DNA from: an uncultured Rhodospirillales bacterium
Lineage (GTDB): Bacteria > Pseudomonadota > Alphaproteobacteria > CAAGCB01 > CAG-977
Assembly: GCA_902777205.1 (NCBI GenBank)
Contig: CACYSU010000003.1
Span: 105,076-169,075, forward strand
Length of the DNA: 64,000 bases
Reading direction: 5' to 3'
A program made the translations under genes and the position numbers. The notes under the pieces were generated by a model. That model was not told where the DNA came from. It saw only the letters and a list, made by a program, of their open reading frames with translations, and did no database searches. Below are positions 32,337 to 43,493 of the stretch, one piece after another (the stretch's first letter is position 1; each line of letters opens with the position of its first letter).

Positions 32337-32667
32337 AGAAGAACGGGCGCGTCAATTCCTGCCGTTCAACGCTTTGACAGGGTATTACCGGATGATTTTG
32401 GATCGACAGCGCGTTTCCGAATCGAAAAAAGAACTGTCCAAAGACGAAACGGAAGCCTTGTCCGAAAAGATAAAGAGCCTCCGGCGGCACGACCTTGTTT
32501 CCGTAACGTATTACGACCAGGACGCTTACATCACAAAGACGGGGTTGATTACGGATATTGACCTTACGTTCCAAACGCTGACGGTCGTGAAAACCAAGAT
32601 AGCGTTTCAGGACATTTTTGACGTGGAAACACGAAAAGACTTTGCGAAAGGGCTTGAAACGGGATAA
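32323..32667 (+). CDS. YolD-like protein
   Basis: The 114-residue protein has the YolD-like core (RARQFLPFNALTGYYRMI at the start, then VSVTYYDQDAYITKTGLITDID and LTVVKTKIAFQDI). YolD proteins are small partners coded next to Y-family polymerases, mostly in Firmicutes; a role with the polymerase is suspected but not shown. The gene overlaps the polymerase gene and has no terminator before HU. Confidence 0.82.
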   Translation: MAASKEERARQFLPFNALTGYYRMILDRQRVSESKKELSKDETEALSEKIKSLRRHDLVSVTYYDQDAYITKTGLITDIDLTFQTLTVVKTKIAFQDIFDVETRKDFAKGLETG

Positions 32668-32703
32668 TCTGCGCTTCTGTTTATATTTTTAAGGAGTTGC
32701 ATT

Positions 32704-32976
32704 ATGAACAAAGCAGAATTGGTGGCTGAAATCGCGAAGAACACGGGTTTGACGAAAGTTGATTCCGAACGGGCGACGGAAGCCTTGTTGAATACGGTTG
32801 CCGCGACCTTGAAGAAAGGCGATGAAGTTCGTTTGGTCGGCTTTGGCACGTTCAGCGTCGCCAAACGCGCTGCGACCGAAGGTCGCAATCCGCGCACCGG
32901 TGCCACGATCAAGATTCCGGCTTCCAAACAGCCGAAGTTCAAAGCCGGTAAAGGTTTGAAAGACGCTTTGAACTAA
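32704..32976 (+). CDS. HU-family DNA-binding protein
   Basis: The 90-residue protein matches HU/IHF over its full length, including the GFGTFSVAKRAATEGRNPRTG arm and the ASKQPKFKAGKGLKDALN ending. AAGGAG precedes the start. It closes with its own terminator. It lies between mobile genes and a tRNA gene, so it may belong to either the element or the chromosome. Confidence 0.93.
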   Translation: MNKAELVAEIAKNTGLTKVDSERATEALLNTVAATLKKGDEVRLVGFGTFSVAKRAATEGRNPRTGATIKIPASKQPKFKAGKGLKDALN

Positions 32977-32996
32977 AACCGGTTTCAAAAACAGAC

Positions 32997-33030
32997 AAAG
33001 GCGTGTCCGTTCGGACGCGCCTTTTCTTTA
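32997..33030 (+). terminator. Intrinsic terminator of the HU gene
   Basis: AAAGGCG and GTCC pair with GGAC and CGCCTTT around a TTCG-like loop (one mismatch), followed by TTTCTTT. Confidence 0.88.
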
Positions 33031-33275
33031 TACCAGAACAATATTTCCCATTTTTCCATATTTTTCCCAAAGAACGACTCTGAAAAAAGACGCAGAAATG
33101 TTGGATTGTCGGAACAAATTTTCCGATATTTCCGATTTTTCCCTTATTCCGAAGTCAGAAAAGATGCGTTTTGAGCTTAAATTTTTCTATTAGAACGACA
33201 TAAATGTCATTTTTTTGTTAGACACTTGTTAGACACTTCGCTTTTCAGAGGAATATAGCGTTTCCTTTGGACAAC
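33031..33275. other. AT-rich gap next to tRNA-Arg with tandem 11-bp repeats; candidate element boundary
   Basis: No gene seen. The gap holds repeated TTTCC-rich stretches, a small palindrome GACAT-AA-ATGTC at 33197-33208 and two tandem copies of TGTTAGACACT at 33216-33237. It is adjacent to the 3' end of a tRNA gene, a common integration site. No integrase gene and no second tRNA fragment were found in the window. Confidence 0.45.
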
Positions 33276-33303
33276 AAAAAACCCGCAGTATTCTGCGGGT
33301 TTT
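33276..33303 (-). terminator. Terminator of the tRNA-Arg gene
   Basis: AAAACCCGCAG pairs with CTGCGGGTTTT over a 4-base loop. On the minus strand it is followed by six T, just beyond the tRNA 3' end. Confidence 0.88.
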
Positions 33304-33306
33304 GAT

Positions 33307-33383
33307 TGGCGCGCCCAGGAGAATTCGAATCCCCAGCCTTCTGATCCGTAGTCAGATGCTCTATCCAGTTGAGCTATGGGCGC
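33307..33383 (-). tRNA. tRNA-Arg (anticodon ACG)
   Basis: The 77-base minus-strand sequence folds as a tRNA: acceptor GCGCCCA with TGGGCGC, D arm with AGCTCAACTGGATAGAGCA, anticodon stem TCTGA/TCAGA around CTACGGA (anticodon ACG, read as ICG), T arm GGGGATTCGAATTCTCC and an encoded CCA end. Confidence 0.95.
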
Positions 33384-33588
33384 TTAAGCAAGTGTGTATA
33401 TACCGCTTTGGAATTCGGGTTGCAAGCTTTTTTTTCAAAAAAATGCGACTTTTTTACATTTTTGATAAAAATTCTTGCAAAACAGCGATTTGTCGTTACA
33501 TTCTAAAAATTGCCCTTTTTTTGCCACGGCAAAGGACGGGCGGGGAAATTGTGCAGTTTTCTTAAACTTTTTTAAGGTGTTCAAAACC
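33384..33588 (+). other. AT-rich intergenic region upstream of lipoprotein gene
   Basis: No gene. The stretch holds several T runs. TTGCAA near 33475 could be a -35 element, but I cannot pair it with a convincing -10. TTTAAGGTG before 33589 serves as ribosome-binding site. Confidence 0.4.
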
Positions 33589-34725
33589 ATGTCCATTCTG
33601 AAAAGCCTTTCCTTGGCGGCCGCCCTGCTGACGTTTACCGGCTGCTCGTCGTCCACCAACTCTTACAATGACGATTATTTCGCCGACGATTTCGCCATGC
33701 AGCCGGCGCAGACGGAGCAGAACAGGCCGGCTTCCGCCCCCGCCGCGGCAAAGGCCGAATCGCCGCGCGCCGCCGTGAACACCGCCGCGCCCGCCGCCTA
33801 TACGCCCAAGGCGCAGATCGTTTCCGAAGTCAGCAAAAAGGTTGCCGCGATCGACGCGAAGCTGGCGCAGATTCAGGAAAACATCGGCAAAAACACCGGC
33901 GTGTTTCAGGCTTTGAAACAGAAAAGCGCGGAGGAATCCCGCAACTATTATGAATTCGTCGCCCGCATTTACGCGCGTTTGCAAAACGGCACGACGCCGG
34001 GGAACCCCGAATTGACGGAAATGTGGAAACAGGCGTCCGCCCTGCTGACCGGATCGGACAAGAACATGGCCGAAACGGCGAAGCTGTCCAGCGAAACGCT
34101 GCGTTTGAAAAATGAATTGGACGCCCTGCTGGACACGATTTCGGAAACGTTCCAGATTTCGGGCGCGATGGAAATCGACCATGAAAACCTCAAAGCGTTG
34201 GAAGACCGCGCCAACCAGACCACCGTTTCCTTGAACCGCCTGAGTTCCGACATCGCCGCGCAGATCGCCCGCCAGCAGCAGTATTTCAGCACGGAATCGC
34301 AGAACATCAACCAGCTGGGCACCGACATTCAAAACGGCGGTATGTCCGCCGGCCGCGCGCAGCCGTCCGTCAGCGTTCCCGCTTTGCCCGCGACGCTGAT
34401 GTCGCCCGCGGCGCAGCTGCCCGAAGCCAATCTGGCCGGCCGCCGTCCGTTGATGGTGATCCGGTTCAACAAAAAGAACGTCGCCTATGAACAGGCGCTG
34501 TACAAAGCGGTCAAGGCGGCGTTGGACAAGCGTCCCAACACCGTTTTCGAGGTTGTCGCGGTCAGTCCGGCCAACGCCAAATCCGGCGAATTCGAGGCGG
34601 CGAAAAACGCCGACGCCGTGCGTAATTCCCTGACGGCCATGGGATTGCCCGACAGCCGGATCTATTCCTCTAAAACGAAAAGCGCCTCCATTCAAACGAC
34701 GGAAGTGCATTTGTATTTGAAATAA
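33589..34725 (+). CDS. OmpA-like-domain lipoprotein
   Basis: The 378-residue protein starts with a lipoprotein signal (SLSLAAALLTFTGC, lipobox Cys19), followed by a Pro/Ala-rich linker (about 40-85), a helical coiled-coil-like middle (about 85-240) and a C-terminal OmpA-like fold (MVIRFNKKNVAYEQALY, then AKNADAVRNSLTAMGLPDSRIY). It is probably anchored in the outer membrane and may contact peptidoglycan, although the key peptidoglycan-binding residues are not clear by eye. It precedes the two EAL-like genes by 39 bp. Confidence 0.8.
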   Translation: MSILKSLSLAAALLTFTGCSSSTNSYNDDYFADDFAMQPAQTEQNRPASAPAAAKAESPRAAVNTAAPAAYTPKAQIVSEVSKKVAAIDAKLAQIQENIGKNTGVFQALKQKSAEESRNYYEFVARIYARLQNGTTPGNPELTEMWKQASALLTGSDKNMAETAKLSSETLRLKNELDALLDTISETFQISGAMEIDHENLKALEDRANQTTVSLNRLSSDIAAQIARQQQYFSTESQNINQLGTDIQNGGMSAGRAQPSVSVPALPATLMSPAAQLPEANLAGRRPLMVIRFNKKNVAYEQALYKAVKAALDKRPNTVFEVVAVSPANAKSGEFEAAKNADAVRNSLTAMGLPDSRIYSSKTKSASIQTTEVHLYLK

Positions 34726-34764
34726 GACGGGCTTTTTCCCGTTTCGGACGCGAAAGGATTCTTT

Positions 34765-36024
34765 GTGGCGGCACCGGCGGAACAACAACTGATCGACTCG
34801 CTGAAACGCATTGAACCTGTCAAAGCGGTTTCAACGGCTTTGCTGATCAGGATATCCGCCCTGAACCCCGCGAATCGCACGCAAAACCACGTTCATATGA
34901 CGCAAACCGCGTTGAACGAACTGATCATCCGGTCGCAATCGTCCATGCACGTCATGGCCAACAACGACATCGTCATCGTCGGGCAGGGCGTCCCGCCCCG
35001 ATATTTGACGGAAACCGTCGATTCCGTGCGCCGGATATTCCAATCCGACCCGTTCGCCGCCGCGCGTCCGAACGATTTCATCCGGATATTCCCGCTGAAC
35101 CGCGATTTCGACGCGGTTATGGATTACGCGAAAAAAAGCTTGAACGCGCTGGAAAACCAGCATGAGGACAAGCGCGAAATTCCGTTGGCGCCCGAACATC
35201 TGGACGCTATTCTGCGCAACATCCAAGGGTTCAACATCCTGAAAATCATCCGCCGGCAGGAGGCTATCCGGATATCGAACGACGGCTTTACGTCGCTGTT
35301 TTTGGAATACTTCACGTCCATGGCCGATTTGAAAAAGGCGATCGCGCCGGATGTCGATGTGCTGTCCAACCGCTGGCTGTTCCAGCATTTAAGCGAAACG
35401 CTGGACAAGCGGATGCTGGGCATATCGCGGCAGCTGATCGCCCACACGCCGAAAGATTTGTCCCTGAACCTGAACATTTCGACCATTTTCACCCCCGCGT
35501 TTGAACAGTTCCTGTCGGAAATGCCCGAGGACGCTTCCGTCGTCGTCGAAGTCCAGCTGATGGACATCATCCAGAACACGCAAAACTACACGGTCGCCCG
35601 CGATTTGCTGCACGAGGCCGGACACCGTATCCTGATCGACGGTCTGCATCCGATTTCCTTTGAGTTTATGGATATGAACACGCTGCGGCCGGATCTGATG
35701 AAAATGAACTGGTCGCCCGCGTTGGCCAAAGGCGAACAGACCGAACGCCTGCAAGAGGTCGATCCCGAAAAAATCATTTTGATGCGCTGCGAGGACGAGG
35801 ACGCCCTGCGTTGGGGGCTGACGCACGGCATCCACAATTATCAGGGGTATTTCATCGACGCTTTGACCGCGGCGAAGATTCGCAAAGGCTGCCCGAATCG
35901 CAAAGTTTGCCCCGCGTCGCGTTGCCGCACGGCGAAATCGGTCATCACCGGCGCGATGCGGGCGGAATGTCTGGCGCCGCAGCGGCTGGATCTGCCCGTC
36001 GAACACAGGGAGGCGCGCGCATGA
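34765..36024 (+). CDS. Degenerate EAL-domain protein (copy 1)
   Basis: The 419-residue protein begins at a GTG after GAAAGGA. Its second half follows the EAL fold: WLFQHLSETLD, LNLNISTIFTPAFEQFL, VVVEVQLMDI, GHRILIDGL and LMKMNW stand where WLFE, VNLS, LEITE, ALDDFG and LKID occur in active c-di-GMP phosphodiesterases. The EAL motif itself and most metal-binding acids are lost, so catalysis is unlikely. It overlaps its paralogue by 4 bp (ATGA). It may bind a nucleotide or a protein partner. Confidence 0.7.
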   Translation: MAAPAEQQLIDSLKRIEPVKAVSTALLIRISALNPANRTQNHVHMTQTALNELIIRSQSSMHVMANNDIVIVGQGVPPRYLTETVDSVRRIFQSDPFAAARPNDFIRIFPLNRDFDAVMDYAKKSLNALENQHEDKREIPLAPEHLDAILRNIQGFNILKIIRRQEAIRISNDGFTSLFLEYFTSMADLKKAIAPDVDVLSNRWLFQHLSETLDKRMLGISRQLIAHTPKDLSLNLNISTIFTPAFEQFLSEMPEDASVVVEVQLMDIIQNTQNYTVARDLLHEAGHRILIDGLHPISFEFMDMNTLRPDLMKMNWSPALAKGEQTERLQEVDPEKIILMRCEDEDALRWGLTHGIHNYQGYFIDALTAAKIRKGCPNRKVCPASRCRTAKSVITGAMRAECLAPQRLDLPVEHREARA

Positions 36025-37244
36025 TCAATCAGGAGGAGGCTTTCCGCCGCTATCTGGCCGCCCCACAGCAAACGGGCGCCGAAATCACCGTTTTGCAGCT
36101 GAAGATTTCGCAGGTTGACGAAAACCTGCGCAAAGACAGTCTGCTGACCACGATTGTCAACAGCTTCGGCGATGTTCTGGAAGTGTACGGGCAGGCGTTT
36201 TGTTTGAAAAACGACGACGTTTTCATCGTGTATTCGCCCAAGGTCAACGAAAACACCGTGCGCGCCGCGCTGATCCGGACATGGATGCATTTTTCCGACG
36301 ATCCGAAAACGGCGAACGCGGCGGAAACGCTGGAACGCAAATACGTTCTGCCCGCGGACGCGGACGCGCTGACGTTTGAAATCGCGCGAATCGGCAACGG
36401 CCCCTCGCGCACGTTGGGCGAAAAGAAAGAGCGCAAGAAATTCGTCGCGCCGCCTGTTTTCGATAAAAAGCACCTGCTGTTCACGCCGGAAATGCTGGCG
36501 CGCGTGACAAAGGCTTTGCAGAACACAGACTTTTCCAACATGATCCGGCGGCAGAACGTCTGCGTTTTGCTGGAGGACGCGCGGCCGCAGCCTTTGTTTG
36601 AAGAGGTGTTCGTGTCCATCGCCGATTTGGGCGAATCCATTTTGCCGGGGGTGTCGCTGACGGCGACGCCGTGGCTGTTCCAAGACCTGACCGAAACGCT
36701 GGACAAGCGCGTTCTCAGCAGCGTGTCGCGCCACGACGACGGCGCGTTTACGCACGATTTTTCGCTGAACCTGAACATTTCGACCATCTTGTCCGAGGAA
36801 TTCCGAGAATTCGACAGCAACATCCGGTCGTCCGTGAAAAACACGGTCGTTTTGGAATTGCAGCCGATCGACATTTTCAGCGATTTGCGTTCCTATCTGT
36901 CCGCCCGCGACTACGCCCAAAATCTGGGGTACAAGATATGCATCGACGGCGTGACGCACAAAACGCTGCGCTTCATCGACCGTGAACGGCTGGGCGCGGA
37001 TTACGTCAAGCTGACGTGGAACGCCGATCTGCCTTTCGCGCTGCAAGAGGACGCGGAGCTGGACGAACGGCTGGAAAACATCGGGGCGAACCGCGCGATT
37101 TTGTGCCGCGTTGACGACGAGGAAGCTCTGCTGGTCGCCAAAAAATACGGCATCACCCTGTTTCAGGGGCGCTACATCCAGCATTTGATGTCCGACAACC
37201 CGCGCAACCGCCGCGTCGGAACGACGCTGCTGCGCAAATACTGA
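36021..37244 (+). CDS. Degenerate EAL-domain protein (copy 2)
   Basis: The 407-residue protein is a tandem paralogue of the previous one, with the same landmarks: WLFQDLTETLDKR, LNLNISTILSEEFREF, NTVVLELQPIDI, GYKICIDGV and YVKLTW. As in copy 1, the catalytic acids are missing. The N-terminal 130 residues differ from copy 1 and may be a sensory part. The ATG at 36021 overlaps the upstream stop; a frame extends further upstream without a start signal. Confidence 0.7.
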   Translation: MINQEEAFRRYLAAPQQTGAEITVLQLKISQVDENLRKDSLLTTIVNSFGDVLEVYGQAFCLKNDDVFIVYSPKVNENTVRAALIRTWMHFSDDPKTANAAETLERKYVLPADADALTFEIARIGNGPSRTLGEKKERKKFVAPPVFDKKHLLFTPEMLARVTKALQNTDFSNMIRRQNVCVLLEDARPQPLFEEVFVSIADLGESILPGVSLTATPWLFQDLTETLDKRVLSSVSRHDDGAFTHDFSLNLNISTILSEEFREFDSNIRSSVKNTVVLELQPIDIFSDLRSYLSARDYAQNLGYKICIDGVTHKTLRFIDRERLGADYVKLTWNADLPFALQEDAELDERLENIGANRAILCRVDDEEALLVAKKYGITLFQGRYIQHLMSDNPRNRRVGTTLLRKY

Positions 37245-37265
37245 TCAACGAAAGGGAGGGCGGCC

Positions 37266-38171
37266 ATGTGGCATTGTCTGTCCGGCAATCGGGAATACGG
37301 GCCTTTTTCCGATGACGAGGCGTCGCGTTTCATCCAATCGCATCCCGATTGTCTGGTTTGGCGCGACGGAATGCCCGAATGGGTGCCCGCCGGCCGGTTC
37401 GCCGCGTTGAACGGCGCGGAAAACGATATGCCGTCCGCGGGCGCGTTGTTCGATTCGGGGCTGGATTTCCGAATCCTCGGCGACGATATGCAGTACGTCG
37501 AAATCACTTTGGGCGAAGGCGAATCCGTCATCGCGGAACCCGGCGCGATGCTGTACAAGGACAACAACGTTTCGCTGGACGCCATGCTGGGGACGGCGAA
37601 CGGCGGCCTTTTCGGCAAGCTGTTCGGCGCGGGCAAGCGCGTTTTGTCGGGGGAGCGGGCGTTTTTGACGGCGTTCACCAACACGATGCCGCGCCCGTCG
37701 CGGGTGGCTTTTTCCGCGCCCTATCCCGGAAAGATCATTCCCGTTTCCCTGTCCGGATTCGGCGGGGAGATCATCTGCCAGCGCGACAGTTTTCTGTGCG
37801 CGCAGGCCGATGTCGATATCGGCGTCTATTTCCAGAAAAAGATCATGACCGCCTTGTTCGGCGGGCAGGGGTTCGTCATGCAGCGTCTGCGCGGCGACGG
37901 AGTCGTTTTCATCCACGCGGGCGGCGCGATCGGCGAAATCGAATTGAAGGAATACGAGGCGCTGCAGGTCGATGTCGGCTGTCTGGTCGCGTTCCAGCCG
38001 TCGGTTCATTTCAACGTCACGGGGACGGGCAGTCTGAAATCCCAGATTTTCGGCGGTTCCGGCCTGTTTTTCGCGGATATGCGGGGGCCGGGAAAGGTTT
38101 GGGTGCAGTCCCTGCCGTTCGCGCGGCTGGCGCAAAGATTCGCCGACCGGATCGTCCCGCGGCGAAAATAA
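37266..38171 (+). CDS. AIM24-family protein with N-terminal GYF_2-like domain
   Basis: The 301-residue protein joins a small GYF_2-like domain (MWHCLSGNREYGPFSDDEAS, then WRDGMPEWVPAG; residues 1-45) to an AIM24/TIGR00266 beta-sandwich (QYVEITLGEGESVIAEPGAM near 78-97, later GGAIGEIELKEYEAL). AIM24 proteins are widespread and of unknown function. It lies after the EAL-like genes by 21 bp and is probably co-transcribed with them. Confidence 0.82.
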   Translation: MWHCLSGNREYGPFSDDEASRFIQSHPDCLVWRDGMPEWVPAGRFAALNGAENDMPSAGALFDSGLDFRILGDDMQYVEITLGEGESVIAEPGAMLYKDNNVSLDAMLGTANGGLFGKLFGAGKRVLSGERAFLTAFTNTMPRPSRVAFSAPYPGKIIPVSLSGFGGEIICQRDSFLCAQADVDIGVYFQKKIMTALFGGQGFVMQRLRGDGVVFIHAGGAIGEIELKEYEALQVDVGCLVAFQPSVHFNVTGTGSLKSQIFGGSGLFFADMRGPGKVWVQSLPFARLAQRFADRIVPRRK

Positions 38172-38194
38172 ATGGCGGAATGTTAAATAATCTG

Positions 38195-38224
38195 TTGACA
38201 AATCCGTGATTATCCGCCTATAAA
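38195..38224 (+). promoter_or_regulatory. Promoter of rplU-rpmA
   Basis: TTGACA at 38195-38200, 18 bases, TATAAA at 38219-38224, about 65 bp before the rplU start. Confidence 0.75.
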
Positions 38225-38290
38225 AGGCTCTCACTAAAGCGGAAAAGGGTTTTCTGCTTTTTGTTATGAATTTCTAAGATGGTGAAGAAA

Positions 38291-38590
38291 ATGTTCGCAG
38301 TTATTAAGACAGGCGGCAAACAGTACAAGGTCGCAAAGGATGATACGATCGTCGTTGAAAAGCTCAATGCGGAGATCGGCTCTACTGTGACATTTGACAA
38401 TGTGCTCGCCCTTGATGAAAAAATCGGCACGCCCAACATCGCCGGTGCCAAAGTATCCGCCAAGGTCGTCAAACAGACCCGCGACGATACCGTTGTCGTT
38501 TTCAAAAAGAAACGCCGTCAGGGCTATCGCCGTAAAAACGGCCATCGTCAGTATATCTCGATCGTCAAGATCACGGATATCGCCGAATAA
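38291..38590 (+). CDS. rplU: 50S ribosomal protein L21
   Basis: The 99-residue protein begins [14 protein letters not shown] and has the basic [17 protein letters not shown] region that contacts 23S rRNA. An ATG 4 codons further up is less likely, as L21 normally starts at MFAVI. It heads the rplU-rpmA-obgE order conserved in many bacteria. Confidence 0.97.
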   Translation: MFAVIKTGGKQYKVAKDDTIVVEKLNAEIGSTVTFDNVLALDEKIGTPNIAGAKVSAKVVKQTRDDTVVVFKKKRRQGYRRKNGHRQYISIVKITDIAE

Positions 38591-38616
38591 TTTACTTTAG
38601 GTAAAGGAGATCTACC

Positions 38617-41112
<2,496 letters not shown>

Positions 41113-41113
41113 A

Positions 41114-42361
41114 ATGAAAGAATTGATGCTTTCCATGGGCAAAAAGGCCAAGGCGGCCGCCCGCGTTCTGGCAACGGCGGCGCCCGAACTGAAAAACAAA
41201 GCTTTGACCGCGGCCGCGCGGGCGATCCGTGACGAATCGGACGCGGTTTTGGCGGCGAACAAAGCCGATATGGACGCTTTGTCCCCCGAAACGTCGCCCG
41301 CGATGCGCGACCGTTTGCTGTTGACGCCCGAACGCGTCGAAGCGATGGCGAAGGGCGTTGACGAAATCGCCGCCTTGCCCGATCCCGTCGGCCGCGTGCT
41401 GGCCGAATGGACGCGCCCGAACGGGCTGCGGATTTCCCGCGTGGCCGTTCCGCTGGGCGTGATCGGCGTCATTTACGAAAGCCGCCCGAACGTCACCGCC
41501 GACGCGGGCGCGCTGTGTTTCAAATCCGGCAACGCCGTCATTCTGCGCGGCGGATCGGAAAGCTTTCATTCGTCGTCGAAAATCGCGGAATTGCTGCATA
41601 AAGGGCTGGAATCCGCCGGATTGCCCGCCGACTGCATCCAATTCGTGCCGACGACGGATCGCGCCGCCGTGGGCGAAATGCTGAAGCTGGACGAATACAT
41701 TGACGTTATCGTTCCGCGCGGCGGCAAATCGCTGATTCAGCGCATCACGAACGAAAGCCGGATTCCGCTGTTCAAACATTTGAACGGCATCTGCCACACC
41801 TACATTCACGAATCCGCCGATCCGGCCATGGCGGTCAAGGTCGTTTTGAACGCGAAAATGCGGCGCACGGGAACGTGCAATTCGACCGAAACGGTATTGT
41901 GCGACTCGGCCGTTTCCCAAACGATTCTGCCCGCCGTCATCGACACTTTGATCAACGCGGGATGCGAAGTGCGCGGCGACGAGGCGGCGCAATCCCTTGA
42001 CGCCCGCGTCACGCCCGCGACGGCGGAGGATTGGGACACGGAATACCTCGCCCCGATCGTGTCGGTGCGCGTCGTCAAAGACATTGACGAAGCGATCGAC
42101 CACATCGCACGGCACAGTTCGCATCACACGGAATCCATTTTGGCCGGCGACGGCGCGGCGGCGGAAAAGTTCCTGAACGCCGTGGACAGCTCGGTCGTGA
42201 TGGTGAACGCTTCGACGCAATTCTGCGACGGCGGCGAATTCGGCATGGGGGCGGAAATCGGCATCGCGACCGGCCGTCTGCACGCCCGCGGGCCGATCGG
42301 CGCGGAACAGTTGACAACCTTTAAATATCAGGTGCGCGGTGCCGGTCAGATACGTCCGTAA
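41114..42361 (+). CDS. proA: Glutamate-5-semialdehyde dehydrogenase
   Basis: The 415-residue enzyme reduces glutamyl phosphate, the ProB product. It shows VIGVIYESRPNVTADAGALC, the catalytic cysteine in RRTGTCNSTETVL and the ending GRLHARGPIGAEQLTTFKY. It forms an operon with proB and overlaps nadD by 23 bp. Confidence 0.97.
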   Translation: MKELMLSMGKKAKAAARVLATAAPELKNKALTAAARAIRDESDAVLAANKADMDALSPETSPAMRDRLLLTPERVEAMAKGVDEIAALPDPVGRVLAEWTRPNGLRISRVAVPLGVIGVIYESRPNVTADAGALCFKSGNAVILRGGSESFHSSSKIAELLHKGLESAGLPADCIQFVPTTDRAAVGEMLKLDEYIDVIVPRGGKSLIQRITNESRIPLFKHLNGICHTYIHESADPAMAVKVVLNAKMRRTGTCNSTETVLCDSAVSQTILPAVIDTLINAGCEVRGDEAAQSLDARVTPATAEDWDTEYLAPIVSVRVVKDIDEAIDHIARHSSHHTESILAGDGAAAEKFLNAVDSSVVMVNASTQFCDGGEFGMGAEIGIATGRLHARGPIGAEQLTTFKYQVRGAGQIRP

Positions 42362-42938
42362 AACAGTCGGCCTGCTGGGCGGGTCGTTCAACCCCGCGCA
42401 CGACGGCCACCGGTACATCAGCCTGCAGGCCTTGAAACTGCTGGGCGTGGACGAGGTGTGGTGGCTGGTGTCGCCCTTGAATCCGCTGAAAGAGGCCAAG
42501 GACATGGCTTCTTACGACCGGCGCGTCGCGATCGCGGAACAGGTGTCGAACCACCCCCGCATCAAGGTTTCCCGCATCGAACAGGAAATCGGCACGCGCT
42601 ATACGGCCGACACGCTGGAAAAATTGCGGGAACTTTACCCCGACACGGCGTTCGTGTGGCTGATGGGGGCGGACAATTTGACACAATTTCACCGCTGGTA
42701 CAAATGGCGGTCGATCATGCGCGCGGTTCCTATTGCCGTTTTCGCCAGAAAAAACTATGCTCTGAGGGCGCTGCACGGCAAGGCGGCGCGTCTGTACCGC
42801 CTGTACCGCCAAGACCCGCAAAACGCGCGCGATCTGGCCTTTACAAAGCCGCCGGCGTGGGTGTTTTTGCCGATTCGCAAACATCCGGCGTCGTCCACGG
42901 AAATTCGCAACAAAGGATTATTCAAAACAGGAGAATGA
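42339..42938 (+). CDS. nadD: Nicotinate-nucleotide adenylyltransferase
   Basis: NadD makes deamido-NAD in NAD synthesis. The 199-residue protein has the nucleotidyltransferase motif GGSFNPAHDGHRYIS near 14-28, VWLMGADNLTQFHRW and an ending with ISSTEIR-like SSTEIRN. The GTG at 42339 is inside proA; no ATG is available before the GGSFNP motif. Confidence 0.93.
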   Translation: MPVRYVRKTVGLLGGSFNPAHDGHRYISLQALKLLGVDEVWWLVSPLNPLKEAKDMASYDRRVAIAEQVSNHPRIKVSRIEQEIGTRYTADTLEKLRELYPDTAFVWLMGADNLTQFHRWYKWRSIMRAVPIAVFARKNYALRALHGKAARLYRLYRQDPQNARDLAFTKPPAWVFLPIRKHPASSTEIRNKGLFKTGE

Positions 42939-42941
42939 GTT

Positions 42942-43493
42942 ATGCCCGTTAAAAAGTCTGAAACCGCAACGGAAAAAGCCAAGAAAACGACCAAAACGGT
43001 GAAAGCCGTCAAGGCCGATACGGAAAAAAAGGCCGCCAAAGCCGCTAAAAAGGAAATCAAGAAAACCGTCAAAAAAACGGTCAAAAAGATCCTGAAGGCC
43101 AAGGAAAAGAATGAAAAGCTGCTGAAAAAAGCCGCGAAGCCCAAGGAAAACGCCGAAGAACGCAAAATCGTCGATCTGATCGTCAAAACGCTGGAAAGCG
43201 GCAAGGGCGAAGACATCGTCGTCATCAACCTGACGGGCAAAACCGCGATCGCCGACTATCTGGTCGTCGCGACCGGCCGCGCGCCGCGCCATGTCACGGC
43301 TTTGGCCGAACAGGTGCAGCTGCGCCTGAAAAAAACGGGCGTTCCCGCGTCGATCGAAGGCGAAGATGTCGGCGATTGGGTGATCGTGGACGCGGGCGAC
43401 GTGATCGTTCACGTTTTCCATCCCGAAACGCGCGAACTCTATTGCATTGAAGAGCTGTGGGGCGAAGAAACGCCGCGCCGTTTGAAAAAGTAA
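42942..43493 (+). CDS. rsfS: Ribosome silencing factor RsfS with a lysine-rich N-terminal extension
   Basis: RsfS binds L14 and prevents subunit joining. The 183-residue protein has the RsfS domain from about residue 68 (IVDLIVKTLESGKGEDIVVIN, then ADYLVVATGRAPRHV and DVIVHVFHPETRELY). The first 65 residues are almost all Lys, Ala, Thr and Glu with repeats such as KKTVKKTVKK, unlike usual RsfS of about 110-120 residues. The extension resembles histone H1-like tails. The upstream ATG has a good AGGAGAATG context, so the extension looks translated. Confidence 0.9.
   Translation: MPVKKSETATEKAKKTTKTVKAVKADTEKKAAKAAKKEIKKTVKKTVKKILKAKEKNEKLLKKAAKPKENAEERKIVDLIVKTLESGKGEDIVVINLTGKTAIADYLVVATGRAPRHVTALAEQVQLRLKKTGVPASIEGEDVGDWVIVDAGDVIVHVFHPETRELYCIEELWGEETPRRLKK

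Noticed and set aside
33276..33383. Second copy of the tRNA-Arg 3' end marking the other element boundary
   Set aside because: I looked for the acceptor and T-arm sequence elsewhere in 1-33,300 and did not find it. The other end probably lies outside the window.
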